Source: Lenzites betulinus (lineage: Eukaryota; Basidiomycota; Agaricomycetes; Polyporales; Polyporaceae). Taken from it: DNA of 64,000 nucleotides. The translations under genes were made by a program, and so were the position numbers. The notes below the pieces were generated by a model. It was not told the origin of the DNA. It saw nothing but the letters and a program-made list of their open reading frames with translations, and searched no databases. The DNA lies in the NCBI GenBank assembly GCA_022264855.1, contig JABYQU010000003.1:434001-498000 (forward strand), read 5' to 3'. Numbering within the stretch: position 1 is the stretch's first letter; each line of letters starts with the position of its first letter. This document shows, piece by piece, positions 47,301 to 58,586 of the stretch.

Positions 47301-48102
47301 CTTCGCTAACATTTCCCGAGTCGCACGTATATCCCGAAAGACGTCGGGGACCTCGGACAACTCTTCGAAATGTCGTAACACCAGTTTCTGGGCACTGACT
47401 GTCCTGGCAAGGCAAACGGTAGGTTTCAATACCTTGCGGAGCTGAAGCAAAGGATGAAACGCTTACAGCGGCGGGATTATTTTGGGGATAGTAGCTATAC
47501 CATAAATCGCATAAAGGTATTCACGTATAGATTTCAGTCCTGGGCCCGTTAAGTTCCACGATGAAAATGGGCTAGGGGCTGGAGACAATCTGAGCTGGTC
47601 TGACGCTGCCGCCGACCAGCCTAGCTGAGGCCCCAGAGGCAGGAGAGGGCGCACCCCCCGAGTATCAGTGCGTAATTTTCACGCATCTTCTTGTAGTCTT
47701 CTTGTCTGCACGATAGCGCAATTCGGCCTTGTGAACCCAGCTGTCGTCTTGGGTCGTCATACACGATGAAGTCAGCGGTGTCACCGTTGCCTTTTTAACT
47801 TTGTGGGGCCATGTAGAAAGAGAATTTCTCGCCGAAGAAGAAGCTCATGGTATTGTGGTAGGGCCCGTAGCGACTGTGTTCGAATGTCGCCTCTTTCACG
47901 CGGAGTTTCGCAGCATCCGAGTCGAACGTTTGACGGGCGGCCGAGGACGCCGCGCAAGCCAGTGGGCCAGGTATCACATAGTAAAAATGACATAATCGCT
48001 GAGAGCATGGTGAGACAAGTAACAAGACAAATATACGCGGAGCTCTGGCTCTGGCTCACCTGAGACTAGCTTGAGCGAGTTCAACGTTATATTCAACGTC
48101 AA
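44340..48102. other. Gene-poor region, 3.8 kb
   Basis: No supported gene. 45.0-46.4 kb is GC-rich with open frames on both strands that lack starts or domains. 46.4-47.5 kb on the minus strand has splice-like signals (for example GTGAGTGTC at about 47010), with short exon-sized open pieces that I could not join. It may be decayed genic sequence. Confidence 0.35.
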
Positions 48103-48147
48103 GGTACCTTAGGACCCCCGACAATTCTGCAAGATCCCTGATGACCA

Positions 48148-48390
48148 TCCGGACAGGAATTAGGTTTCTTGGGGGGGTATGCCTGTTGCCATCCGGACAA
48201 AACAGGGCTTAGACGCCGAAAGGCCTGTGGAAATGGTCCGGACATGGATGCCAAAAAGAGCCATCAGCTTCGGCCCAATCGGGCGCTAAACATATATTGA
48301 GCGCCCAAAATCAGGCCTGTGATGGTTTAGCGCCCACTTTCGGACATTTTCTGCCTTTTTAAGGCTCGAAAGCCTGATTTTATCCGGACA
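48148..48390. repeat. TCCGGACA repeats inside the MITE
   Basis: Palindrome-cored TCCGGACA occurs at 48148, 48192, 48237 and 48383, near both ends. This pattern is typical of transposase-binding subterminal repeats, although that role is inferred. Confidence 0.6.
48281..48306. repeat. Hairpin inside the MITE
   Basis: GGGCGCT at 48281-48287 is the exact inverse of AGCGCCC at 48300-48306, with a 12-nt AT-rich loop between. Confidence 0.7.
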
Positions 48391-48642
48391 AAAGTGGGCG
48401 TCTAACAGGCCTGTTGACCCCGGACATTTTGGGCAAAATCGCGGTCGGCGTCATCAGGCATCTTGGGCGGTTGTCGGGGGTCCTGGTACCTTCGACTCGG
48501 AGAACCTCCGGTATTCGGAATCTGCCGCCGGTAGGGTGCAATGTTTGTACAAGCGCCGTGACCAAACAAGGACGCAGAAGCGCGCCTCGCCGCACCGTCG
48601 TCACCGCACACAACCTGTCCTCTACGTCCTCCGCGCGCCAAC

Positions 48643-51600
48643 ATGGGGGACGAATATCCCACCTTATTTCGTGAGTATCCATGCAGCCCGGTTTATCAAT
48701 GCGTGCTCATGGGAGACAACTGGCAGGCTCCGAGCGAATGAGCTTGGTACAGCTCATCGTACCCACCGAAGTTGCTCATGATACTATTGCTGAACTTGGC
48801 GAATTGGGGAACGTGCAGTTCAAAGACGTGAGTGCCCCGACTTATGACACTGCCTTCTGTGCATAACCTCGTTTGACTTATAGCTGAACCCCGATGTCAA
48901 TGCTTTCCAACGCTCTTTCGTGGGCGAGATTCGTCGCATCGACGAAATGGCTCGCCGTGTGCGCTTCTTTGCGAGTCAGATAGAGAAGGAGAAGGAGCTC
49001 GTCCCCATCCGTCCCCTGTACGACTCCGCGCCCCTGGTCACCGTCGGCCCGCGCGCTGCACAAACAATCGACGAGCTCGACGTTAAGCTGGCGGAGCATG
49101 AGGCTCGTCTGACGCAGATGAACGAGAGTTACAAGCTTCTCAGCGAGCGCCTCAGGGAGCTCGTCGAGGCGCGTCACGTCCTCCGTGAGACCGCGCAGTT
49201 CTTCAATCAGGTGCGTCCATTCCGTGCTCTGGTTTGTTTGAATGCAAACTGACGAAATGGCAGGCGGCTGTGCGCGAGACCGAAGTCAGGAACTCCTTGG
49301 ACGACAGTTCTGCACCCCTGCTCCAGCATGATGACCGCGAACAACAGTACAGCTCTGGTGAACTGCAGTTTGATCTTGAGTACGTCGCACACCCTATTTT
49401 TCGCCGCGCTGTTACTCACGACTCGGCAGGTTTGTTGCGGGTACCATCGACCGTGCGCGTCTGTCGACCTTCGAGCGTGTTTTGTGGCGCGTGCTGCGGG
49501 GCAACCTGTACATGAACTACATCGACATCCAGGAGCCCTTCGTCGACCCTGCGACTGGTGCCGAGACTCGCAAGAACGTCTTCATTATTTTCGCCCATGG
49601 CGACATTCTGCTGGGCAAGATTCGCAAAGTCGCAGAGTCCATGGGCGCGACCATCTACCCGATCGATGTGAACGCTGACAAGCGCGCCGACTCGATGCGT
49701 GAGGTCACCGGGCGTCTGGAGGACCTGCAAATTGTGCTTTACAACACTGGTGCTAACCGCAGGACGGAGCTTATGACTATCGGGGAGAGCCTGGCTAGCT
49801 GGCAAGACGTAGTTGGGAAAGAAAAGCTCATTTACGAGACGCTGAACCTGCTCAACTACGACGTTCGTCGGAAGACCCTCATTGCGGAGGGCTGGTGCCC
49901 GACGAGGGACATTCCCCAGATCCAGCTGGCTCTGAGGCACGCCACGGTATGCTTAAGTCACTTATCATCATGACTATGTCCTCACAGTGGAAATAGGAGG
50001 AGTCCGGGACCAACGTTCCTCCCATCCTGCACGAACTACGCACCAATCGCACGCCGCCCACGTTCCATCGCACTAACAAGTTCACGGAAGGCTTCCAGAC
50101 CATCATGGACGCGTACGGTGTTGCAACGTATGAGGAGGTCAACCCCGGCCTCTTTGCTGTGATCACGTTCCCGTTCCTGTTCGCTGTCATGTTCGGCGAT
50201 ATTGGTCACGGTTTCATCATACTTATCGCCGCTGCCCTCATGATCCTCTTCGAGAGAAAGCTTGGGAAGGCTGACCTGGGCGAGGTATGTTTTATTCCTT
50301 CACGGGACTCCTTCATCCTTGCTGATGTCTCGGTGGCGGCAGATTATCGGGACGTTCTTCTTGTGAGTCCGCAGCCATGTTTGACATGCCTGTGATACTG
50401 ACGTGCCTGTAGCGGTCGTTACATCATCTTGCTCATGGGCGTCTTCTCGATTTACACTGGGTTCCTCTACAACGACATCTTCTCCAAATCGCTCCACCTC
50501 TTCCACTCGGGATGGGACTTCCCTGGGAACGAGACGACCGGTATCGCGAATGGACATACCTACCCTCTCGGCATCGATCCTGCCTGGCATGGTGCCGAAA
50601 ACGGGCTACTCTTCACGAATTCGTACAAGATGAAGATGTCTATCGTCCTCGGGGTGATTCATGTACGTCTTCGCGGCTTCTACGATATCGGACTCTTTCT
50701 CACGATCGTGGCGCAGATGACCTTCGCCGTCTGTCTCCAAGTCCCCAATCACATTCGTTTCAAGCGCTTCGCGGATATCTACACCAACTTCATTCCGCAG
50801 ATGATCTTCCTGCAGTCCATTTTTGGCTATCTGGTCGTCTGTATCATCTACAAGTGGACCGTCGACTGGTCGAAGGCCTCGACGCAGCCCCCGTCACTTT
50901 TGAACATGCTGATCGGGATGGTGCTATCACCGGGCTCTGTCAACCCGGAAGAGCAGCTGTACCCTGGACAAAGCACGGTCCAGGTCATCTTGCTCCTCAT
51001 GGCGGCCGTGTGTGTACCCTGGCTCCTGATCACGAAGCCCTACCTGCAGTGGCAGGAGATGAAGAAGATCCAAGGTCAAGGGTACATCGGTCTGGACGCT
51101 GAAGACGTACCCCGCCACACGGACGACACGACTCTAGAGGGCGAAGAAGAAGGCAATGGCCGGGCCATCGTCGAAGCGGACGGCGAGGAGCATGTAAGTT
51201 CTTGTACGTCTTGGATGACCATCTCCCTCATCGATTTCCGCAGGAGCAGCACGACTTCAGCGAGGTCGTCGTGCATCAAGTAATCCACACCATTGAGTTC
51301 TGTCTCGGCTGTGTCTCGCACACCGCTTCGTATCTGCGTTTATGGGCGCTGTCGCTCGCGCATGCCCAGCTGTCCGAGGTGTTGTGGGACATGACGCTGG
51401 CGAATGTACTCGGAATCCCGGGCATCATTGGGATCGTGGCGCTGGTCCTAGGGGGTGCGATATGGCTCGTGCTGACCATCGCGATTCTATGTGTCATGGA
51501 GGTGCGTCTTCCGAACGTATCATGGGACATCGTGGCAACCCAGCCGGCGCGCAACCGCTGATCGCCACGCTTTAGGGTCTCTCCGCGTTCTTGCACGCGC

Positions 51601-51768
51601 TCCGCTTGCACTGGGTGGAGGCCAACAGCAAGCACTACGAGGCGGGCGGATACGTACGTCGCTTTCATCTCCGATGCTCCGTGCCTTGCGGAAGACACGT
51701 CTGCTGACATGGGGTGTGCACAGCAATTCGCGCCGTTGAGCTTCGCACGGCTGAATGAGAAGCAGTAG
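48643..51768 (+). CDS. vph1: Vacuolar H+-ATPase V0 subunit a
   Basis: Membrane subunit a of the V-ATPase, which forms the proton half-channels against the c-ring and acidifies vacuoles or Golgi. Exons 48643-48670, 48727-48827, 48884-49210, 49264-49379, 49430-49946, 49997-50284, 50343-50362 (20 nt), 50413-50662, 50717-51193, 51244-51501, 51576-51653 and 51724-51768 give 834 aa. Blocks: [14 protein letters not shown] at the start; [46 protein letters not shown]; and [20 protein letters not shown]. The last contains the essential Arg of the proton path (residue 740, equal to yeast Arg735). About eight membrane helices are expected in the C-terminal half. The first exon codes only nine residues. 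Vph1 and Stv1 isoforms cannot be separated here. Confidence 0.95.
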
Positions 51769-52299
51769 GGTGAGGTGGCAGACGGAGGCCGGTCGGGTCT
51801 GAGAAGCAGGTAGCTGTAGCTCCGGGGTCGGGGTCGGCGATACGCTGTACGGAGGGCACGGAATGGCCAGTCATGTTCTCGCACACTTCGAGACACAGGC
51901 GTGTGTGGCATGTGGGGTAGCGCTTTCCCCGCAATTCACTCGAGATGCACATCAGGCGCCGGCACTGCGATGCCCAGGCCACGTGCGATCTCTCATTTTT
52001 CGGACTCCGCCGCCGCAAGTGTCCCGATATATAAGTGATGGGCGACGACCGTGAACTCTATCCCCACTCTTTTCTTTCCTCTTTGTCTTTTGTCCTATAG
52101 AAGGTACGCCCGTCTGTCGCATCGTCCTCGTCGTCCCCGACGCTTACCATCGACCCCAGGCCCCGGCCGACATAGAAGTAGAGTGATCTTCCGTCCTTGA
52201 CGACCTTTTCCCGCGTTTCGCGCTCCCCAGCCTCCCAAGATCATCTCATCTCTAAAGGTGAATACATCGCCGTCGCATCTGTCCCCGCCAGCGCACTCA
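51769..52299. other. Promoter and 5' UTR region of elongation factor 3
   Basis: 530 bp. It holds a TATA element (TATATAAG, 52028-52035) followed by a pyrimidine-rich stretch (TTTTCTTTCCTCTTTGTC, 52067-52090) as in highly expressed fungal genes. An intron-like segment near 52257-52290 (GTGAAT...CCAG) suggests a 5' UTR intron just before the start. Confidence 0.5.
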
Positions 52300-55200
52300 A
52301 TGCCGCAACCCGCCCAGACACCCAACATGCCCGCTACCACCGCCTCCTCTGTTCCCGCGACCCCTTCCCCCGCGTCTCTCAAGGCCGCCGTGGCGCCCGC
52401 CGCCGGCCAGTTTGACGTCTCCGGCCTTTTCGTCGCGGACAAGGCAACCCGCGAGGCCGCTGCCGCTCAGCTGGCTGTGCTCGCTCAAAAGGAGGGCCCC
52501 AAGGCCTTCCAGTCCATCGGCTTCACCGACGCCGTTATCAAGGCTCTCGGCGACAAGAAGTCGCCCTCAGCCCGTGAGGGTGCGGCCAACGCTGTCGCTG
52601 CGATCGCGGCTACCCCCGCGGTCAAGGCCCTCGAGCCCACTTTCATCGACTCCGGCCTCTATGCCGGTCTTCTTGAGGCGTTTGCCGACAAGATGCCCGC
52701 TGCGCGGACAGCTGCCGTTGAGGCGGTCAAGGCGTATGTTAAGGCTATGAACCCCTGGGCGGCGGGACTCGTCCTCCCCGCCCTTCTTCACGAGGTCAAG
52801 ACTGCCGGCAAGTGGCAGCTCAAGACCGGCTCAATCACGATCATCAACCAGCTCGTGGTTTCCGCCCCCGCTCAGATCGCTAAGCTCACCCCCGAGATCG
52901 TTCCCGTGCTCGCGGAGGCGATCTGGGACACCAAGGCGGACGTGAAGAAGGCAGCCCGCGACTCGCTCGAAAAGGTCACCGCTCTGGTTTCGAACAAGGA
53001 TATCGAACGCTTTATTCCTGCCCTCATCAAGGCTCTAATCAACCCCGTCGAGGAGGTGCCTAATACCATTACTCTCCTCTCGGCGACCACATTCGTTTCC
53101 GAAGTAGACTCGCCCACTCTGTCCCTCATGGTCCCTCTCCTGTCCCGTGGTCTTTCGGAGAAGCTTACCGCCACCAAGCGTAAGGTGGCTGTCATCACTG
53201 ACAACATGGCGAAGCTCGTCGACTCCGCTGTCACTGTCCGCCCCTTCATCCCTAAGCTTCTCCCCGGCCTGATCAAGGTCGAGTCCACCATTGGTGACCC
53301 CGAGGCGCGCAGCGTTGTCAACCGCGCCATCAAGACTCTTCGCCAGGTTGGTGACGTCCCCGAGAGCAGCGACGGTTCCGACCTTCCGCCGCTTCACCTC
53401 GCGGACGAGAAGCACCTCGCTCACTCGCTGATCGGCATCTACAAGAAGGCGGCGGCTAGCCCCGTCCCTTCGGTCGCCGACGTCGCGACGATGTACGCCG
53501 CGAACCTTGCTGCCAACCTCGTCAACGCGAAGAACTTCGATGTTTCTGAGTGGCAGACGCTCATCCCCTACCTTACTTTCCTTACGACCACCCCCGACGC
53601 CAACACCATTGCTAACGAGTGGGTCGTCAAGTCCGCGTCTCAGGATGACGACGACGACCACGTTGCTGAGGACGAGGAGGAGGGCGAGGACCTGTGCAAC
53701 TGCCAGTTCTCGCTCGCTTATGGTGCGAAGATTCTGCTCAACACGGCAAGCCTCCGCCTCAAGCGTGGCCACCGTTACGGTCTTTGCGGTCGCAACGGTA
53801 CCGGCAAGTCCACCCTCATGCGTGCTATCACGAACGGGTAAGTTCAATTGCGTCTATGGCACTTCCTTGTTGCTGACTTGATGGTCACAGCCAAGTCGAG
53901 GGCTTCCCCTCCCCCGACGAGGTCCGCACGTTCTACGTCGAGCACGACATCGACGGTAGCGAGGCCGAGACCACCATTCTTGCCTTCATCCTCGCGGACA
54001 CGCGCATCCAGGCGACCAAGGAGGACGTCATCGAGACGCTCGCTTCCGTCGGGTTCTCCGACGAGAGGCAGCAGCAGGCCATCGGCAGTCTGTCTGGTGG
54101 ATGGAAGATGAAGCTCGCGCTCGCGCGTGCCATGCTCTTCCGCGCCGACATTCTCCTCCTCGACGAGCCCACGAACCACTTGGACGTCGTCAACGTCGCT
54201 TGGCTCGAGACTTACCTCACTGGCCTCACCACCTGCACGTCGATCATCGTCTCGCACGACTCCGGCTTCTTGAACAACGTCATCACCGACGTTCTCCACC
54301 TGAACCGCTTCAAGCTCAAGCGCTACCGCGGTAACCTCGAGGCCTTCATGAAGCAGGTTCCTGAGGCGCGCTCGTACTACACGCTCGATGCGGCTGAGGA
54401 CTACCAGTTCAAGCTCCCCGACCCCCCGATGTTGGAGGGTGTCAAGACCAAGGAGAAGTCGCTACTCAAGATGCGTAAGGTCGGCTACCAGTACCCCACG
54501 CAGCCCGTCCAGCAGTTGTACGACATCACTCTGCAAGTCTCGCTCTCTTCGCGTGTCGCCGTCCTCGGTCCCAACGGTTCCGGCAAGTCGACCCTCGTCA
54601 AGCTGCTCATCGGCGACCTCGAGCCCAACAAGGGTGGTGAGACCTGGAAGCACCCCAACTTGGTCATCGGTTACGTCGCGCAGCACGCGTTCCACCACAT
54701 TGACCACCATCTCGACAAGACCCCTCTCGAGTACATGTTGTGGCGTTACCAGACCGGTGAGGATCTCGAGGAGATGATGAAGGCCAACCGCCAGATCACC
54801 GAGGAGGACGCGCAGAAGATGAAGGAAGGCTCCATCGTCGTTGTCGAGGGCCAGAAGCGTACGATCGACGAGATCGTCGCCCGCAAGAAGCTCAAGCAGT
54901 CGTACGAGTACGAGGTCTCGTTCAAGGGCCTGTCTTCGTCCGAGAACATCTGGATCCCGCGTGATGAGCTCATCAAGCGCGGTTACGAGAAGGTCAGTCT
55001 TGGTACTCTCTTTTTCATTATTGCCAATGCTGATCAATGTTTTGCGATCTACAGAAAGTTCTCGAGGTTGACACTCGCGAGGCTCAGCGCCTTGGTCTTC
55101 TCCGTCCCCTCGTTCGTCGGGAGATCGAGAAGCACTTCGCGGACTTCGGTCTCGAGCCCGAGTTCGTCTCGCACAACACCATGCGCGGTCTCTCCGGTGG

Positions 55201-55627
55201 TCAGAAGGTCAAGGTCGTGCTCGGTGCTGCGACGTGGCGCCGGCCTCACGTCATCTGCTTGGACGAGCCTACGAACTACCTCGACCGTGAGTCGCTCGCG
55301 GCGCTCATCAAGGCACTCAAGGAGTTCGAGGGTGGTGTGCTCGTGATCACGCACAACCGCGACTTCTCCGAGTCGCTGTGCACTGAGGTCTGGGCGATGC
55401 GTGACGGCCGCCTGGAGGCGTCTGGCCACAACTGGGTTGAGGGCCAGGGTGCCGGCCCCCGTATCGACAAGAAGGACGGCGAGGAGGACGATCAGTACGA
55501 TGCGATGGGCAACAAGATCGAGAACAAGAAGGCGAAGAAGCTCACGTCCGCAGAGGCTCGCAAGCTCAAGAAGGAGCGCATGGCGCGGAGGAAGCGCGGC
55601 GAGGAGGTGACCGACGACGAGCTCTGA
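52300..55627 (+). CDS. yef3: Translation elongation factor 3
   Basis: Fungal-specific ribosomal ABC-F ATPase, which releases E-site tRNA during elongation. Exons 52300-53837, 53891-54992 and 55055-55627 give 1070 aa. HEAT repeats fill residues 40-370. ABC domain 1 has [10 protein letters not shown] (about residue 500), LSGGWKMK and [14 protein letters not shown] domain 2 has [10 protein letters not shown] (about residue 740), LSGGQKVK and [10 protein letters not shown], with the chromodomain-like insert [15 protein letters not shown] between. The C-terminus is Lys-rich ([18 protein letters not shown]), for ribosome contact. An alternative in-frame ATG at 52327 would trim nine residues; I kept the first. 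Confidence 0.96.
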
Positions 55628-56097
55628 GCGTCGTCCCTGTGTTATGCCCCCTTGTTGTTGTGCCAGTAGTCCCCTGTCGCTATGTTGTTCTTTCTGGACG
55701 TATCCCGGCTCTATCTCCATGCACGTCTTGTATCCGTTGTACCCTAGCATCATGTTTACCTTACGAATTTATGACTCATGTTGTGTTCACGACCTCACCG
55801 GACGGATCTCGCGTGAGTTTGGGGGCAGCGCGGTGCGAGGCGCGCGAGAAACGGTGTGGCCTATTCCATTCGTGCGCCCAGTCGGAGAGGACCGCCCCCC
55901 GCTGCGGTCGACTCCGGGGCTCGGCTGCCTGAGTGCATGTTCGACTTCGCGCCTTGACCCTGCCGCTCACTGCTACCGCCTGTGGCCCGCAGTCTCTGCC
56001 CTGCTCTATATATTCCACCGCTCTCCGCCGCCTGTACGCTACCTGTCGCCGCTGCTGTGCACTGCTCTTAACGCTTTCTAACGACCCACGACCCGCG
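55628..56097. other. Intergenic region between yef3 and the M50B-like gene
   Basis: 470 bp with yef3 3' flank and the next promoter; a TATATA element lies near 56007, about 90 bp before the next ATG. Confidence 0.45.
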
Positions 56098-57762
56098 ATG
56101 CCCGCCGTAAGCGCATACCCGGAACTTGAACACAACTTCGCGGTCTTCGCGCGCGACGCGAAGGACTCGCTCACCCCAAATGCGACGCAGCGCACGACGC
56201 TCATCGTCGCCGCGTGCTACATCATCGCGATCGCTATACTATGGTGCGTACATGTCCTGCTTGGGTGCGCGCATCAGTTGAAGGGAGGGACTGACGGTGT
56301 GGGGCTTGTAGGCATCTGCCGTATGTGTCTGTTATAAGTGAGTGCTCGTCGCTCGCTCGCGCGTGCGGCGGTAGTGCGCAAGGTCGTTTGCTGACAGCGT
56401 CCGTGTCGTTTCTGAATATGCGCAGTCTATCCGTTCAAGTGAGTGTGTTCGCGCGGCTCGTGCGATGTCAAACGGGGTCTGACTGCTTGATTTGCATAGG
56501 TTGTTGACGGTTGGGTTCCATGAGGTGCGCGACTACAATCCCAGTGTTCCCGCAGAATATAATTGACGATTGTGACGACAGATGAGCCATGCCATCGCCG
56601 GCAGTGAGTGCACCCGCCAGGCTCTCCCCTGCGCACCTCTAAACTCCTCCAACAGTCCTCACCTGCGCGCACATACACTCCATCGAACTAGACCGTAAGC
56701 CCATTTCCCCGTCTTCCCCCGTTCTCAGAACGCACCCTGACGCCACGCCCCAGCCGACGAGGGCGGCGCGACGCGCATGTCGGGCGGCATACCGTGGATA
56801 ACGCTCCCCGCGGGGTACCTCGGCTCGTCGCTCATCGGCGCCGCGCTCATCACCTGCGGCTTCGACGAGAACGCGAGCAAGGTCGCCTCGCTCGTCCTCG
56901 CCGCCTTCTTCCTCTTCACGCTCTGGTGGGCGCGCCGGAACTGGCTGTACGTCCTCCTATTGCACTCGCATTGTGCGTGTAGGGTGGCTGCGGACGCTCA
57001 TGCTCGCGCGTGCTGCGCAGGACGTGGATATTGATCCTGGGCATGTCGGGCCTCATTGTGCTCTTCTGGTTCGTTGCCGGGGGCATTGCGCTGCGATTCT
57101 TCGTACGTACCCCCGTTCCTGCGGAGGCGATGTTGTGAACTAATAATACGGGTGCGCCGCTTAGGTGCTGTTCATCGGCGTCATGTCGTGCATGTACGTC
57201 CTCTGGGACGTAGTCGGTGCGCAAATCCTCCCAATCACAAACCAAACGTGTCTGGCACTGACCCGTCTACGTACACAACGCAGACGACACCGTCGCGCGC
57301 AAGGTGAACGGCTCCGACGCGTCCTCGTTCGCCCAAATCTGCGGCTGCTGCCCCTCCCAAGGTACGCTCCCCCCGCCCGCCTCCCACTCCTCCCATGCGT
57401 GCCTCCCGCCTGACCGCTATCGATCCATCAGTGTGGGGCGTCATCTGGCTCCTCCAGGCGTTCGGTTTCTTCGCCGCAGGCATCATCGTCGGCATCGTCG
57501 CGTTCAAGGTACGCCCCCACGCGCCCCGCGCGCCCGTTGCGTGCCTCCCGCCTAAACTGACCGCCCGCTCCACCCCCACCCCGCCCCCAAAAAACAATCT
57601 CACACACTGCAGGAATCCGCAGCGCAGCAGAAAGAGGACTCGGCGCACTTCCTGCCCGTGCCCGGGTCGAGCGGCGCGCTGGCGCAGTTCGCGCCCGCGG
57701 GCCTTTCGGTCGCGCTGTTGTGCACGGCCGCGTGCGCCGCGGCTCTGCTGCACCGGTGGTGA
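56098..57762 (+). CDS. Peptidase M50B-like membrane protease
   Basis: Multi-spanning membrane protein with a zinc-metalloprotease motif of the M50B-like family; substrate and organelle unknown. Twelve exons: 56098-56243, 56312-56337, 56426-56438, 56500-56524, 56582-56603, 56656-56694, 56754-56946, 57021-57102, 57165-57216, 57284-57361, 57432-57508 and 57613-57762, giving 300 aa. Helix TLIVAACYIIAIAILW comes first; the HExxH motif is assembled from two exons as GFHEMSHAIAGIL. Then SIELDPDEGGATRMSGG (a likely third zinc ligand), TLPAGYLGSSLIGAAL and several more helices, ending in ALLCTAACAAALL. Four consecutive exons are only 13-39 nt, but every junction is GT-AG and in phase, and the reading runs straight through the active-site motif. 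Confidence 0.88.
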
Positions 57763-57972
57763 TACGTTCTGGTGTTCCGCGCTGTGATTGTTTCTTGACG
57801 GACTATGAATGACTGTACCACGACGTAGGATACCGAGATCAGAGTAGTTTTCTTGCTTACTTCGCACCATTGTAAACATACGTATCCGTAGATATCGAGT
57901 CGCGCTGCCCGTGGAAATTAACTATTTCCACGAACAACTTCGAAGCAAAAACTGACGACATCAGAAAGAAAA

Positions 57973-58051
57973 GGCGCTACCAGGGCTCGAACCTGGGTTT
58001 TGGGAACACTGCAATCAGAATCCCAAGTGATAACCACTACACTATAGCGCC
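57973..58051 (-). tRNA. tRNA-Gln (anticodon CUG), with intron
   Basis: Read on the minus strand. The 7-bp acceptor stem GGCGCTA/TAGCGCC and a D-arm around GTGTAGTGGTTATCAC are intact. The anticodon stem TGGGA/TCCCA encloses TTCTGAT with anticodon CTG and a short intron of about 8 nt. The T-arm is CCAGG-TTCGAGC-CCTGG. All stems pair. The transcript lies 5 bp downstream of tRNA-Thr. Confidence 0.88.
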
Positions 58052-58056
58052 GAGGC

Positions 58057-58128
58057 TGCCCATTGGCTGGATTGAACAACCGACCTCACCATTACGAGTG
58101 GCGCGCTCTACCACTGAGCTAAACGGGC
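58057..58128 (-). tRNA. tRNA-Thr (anticodon CGU)
   Basis: Read on the minus strand. Acceptor GCCCGTT pairs with AATGGGC (one G-T), D-arm GCTC-AGTGGTA-GAGC. The anticodon stem CGCCA/TGGTG has loop CTCGTAA (anticodon CGT), with variable loop AGGTC and T-arm GGTTG-TTCAATC-CAGCC. 72 nt, no intron. Only five bases separate it from tRNA-Gln, so a joint precursor is likely. Confidence 0.9.
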
Positions 58129-58586
58129 GTGTACATACAGAGCACTCACAGCACATTATACTACGACCGAAGCTACTCACCTTTATGGCGACACTGCGTC
58201 TAACTTCTAAACTCTAGGGAATAATCTAGTGTCCGAATGGTAAGTTGGAAGGTCCGAATAATACTATGTACAGGGCAGGCGCGATACCCAGGGCTGAGGG
58301 AGAGGGACCGGGTGTCGGTCCCCGGACGTCTTCCTCGTGCCCGGACACATCGCAACGGGTCGTCATGAGGAGGGCGTCGCAAACGGGCCGTCCCCGCGGG
58401 GCGAAAACACAACACGGAGCCGGGCGTCATCATAAGGTCGGGGAGAGAGCGGAGGGCATAGAGCGGGCCTCGGAACGGGGCAGGGAACGTCTGCGAGAAC
58501 GGGGGCACGATCGTCAGGGCCGTCTGTCGGGCGCAGCAACGGGATCGACAGGACGCACCTATACGGCTGTAGCGGGGCGCGAGCAT
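58129..58586. other. Intergenic region upstream of the tRNA pair
   Basis: About 460 bp between the tRNA-Thr 5' end and the stop of the small secreted protein gene. No gene was recognised. Confidence 0.4.

Larger units (their letters stand above)
48103..48492. mobile_element. Non-autonomous DNA transposon (hAT-like MITE) with target-site duplication
   Basis: Element 48111-48484 (374 bp). Its ends are inverted repeats: the first 14 bp (AGGACCCCCGACAA) are identical on both ends, and 29 of the outer 35 bp match, including CAAGAT and CCTGATGAC. It is flanked on both sides by the same 8 bp, GGTACCTT (48103-48110 and 48485-48492), the target-site duplication length of hAT elements. It has no coding capacity. 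The inside has four copies of TCCGGACA, three of AGGCCTGT and a hairpin. It sits about 150 bp upstream of the V-ATPase start codon. The superfamily call rests on the duplication length; the terminal sequence is not a strong hAT consensus. Confidence 0.88.

Noticed and set aside
53035..53847. Long antisense open frame opposite elongation factor 3
   Set aside because: Shadow of a strongly codon-biased gene on the other strand.
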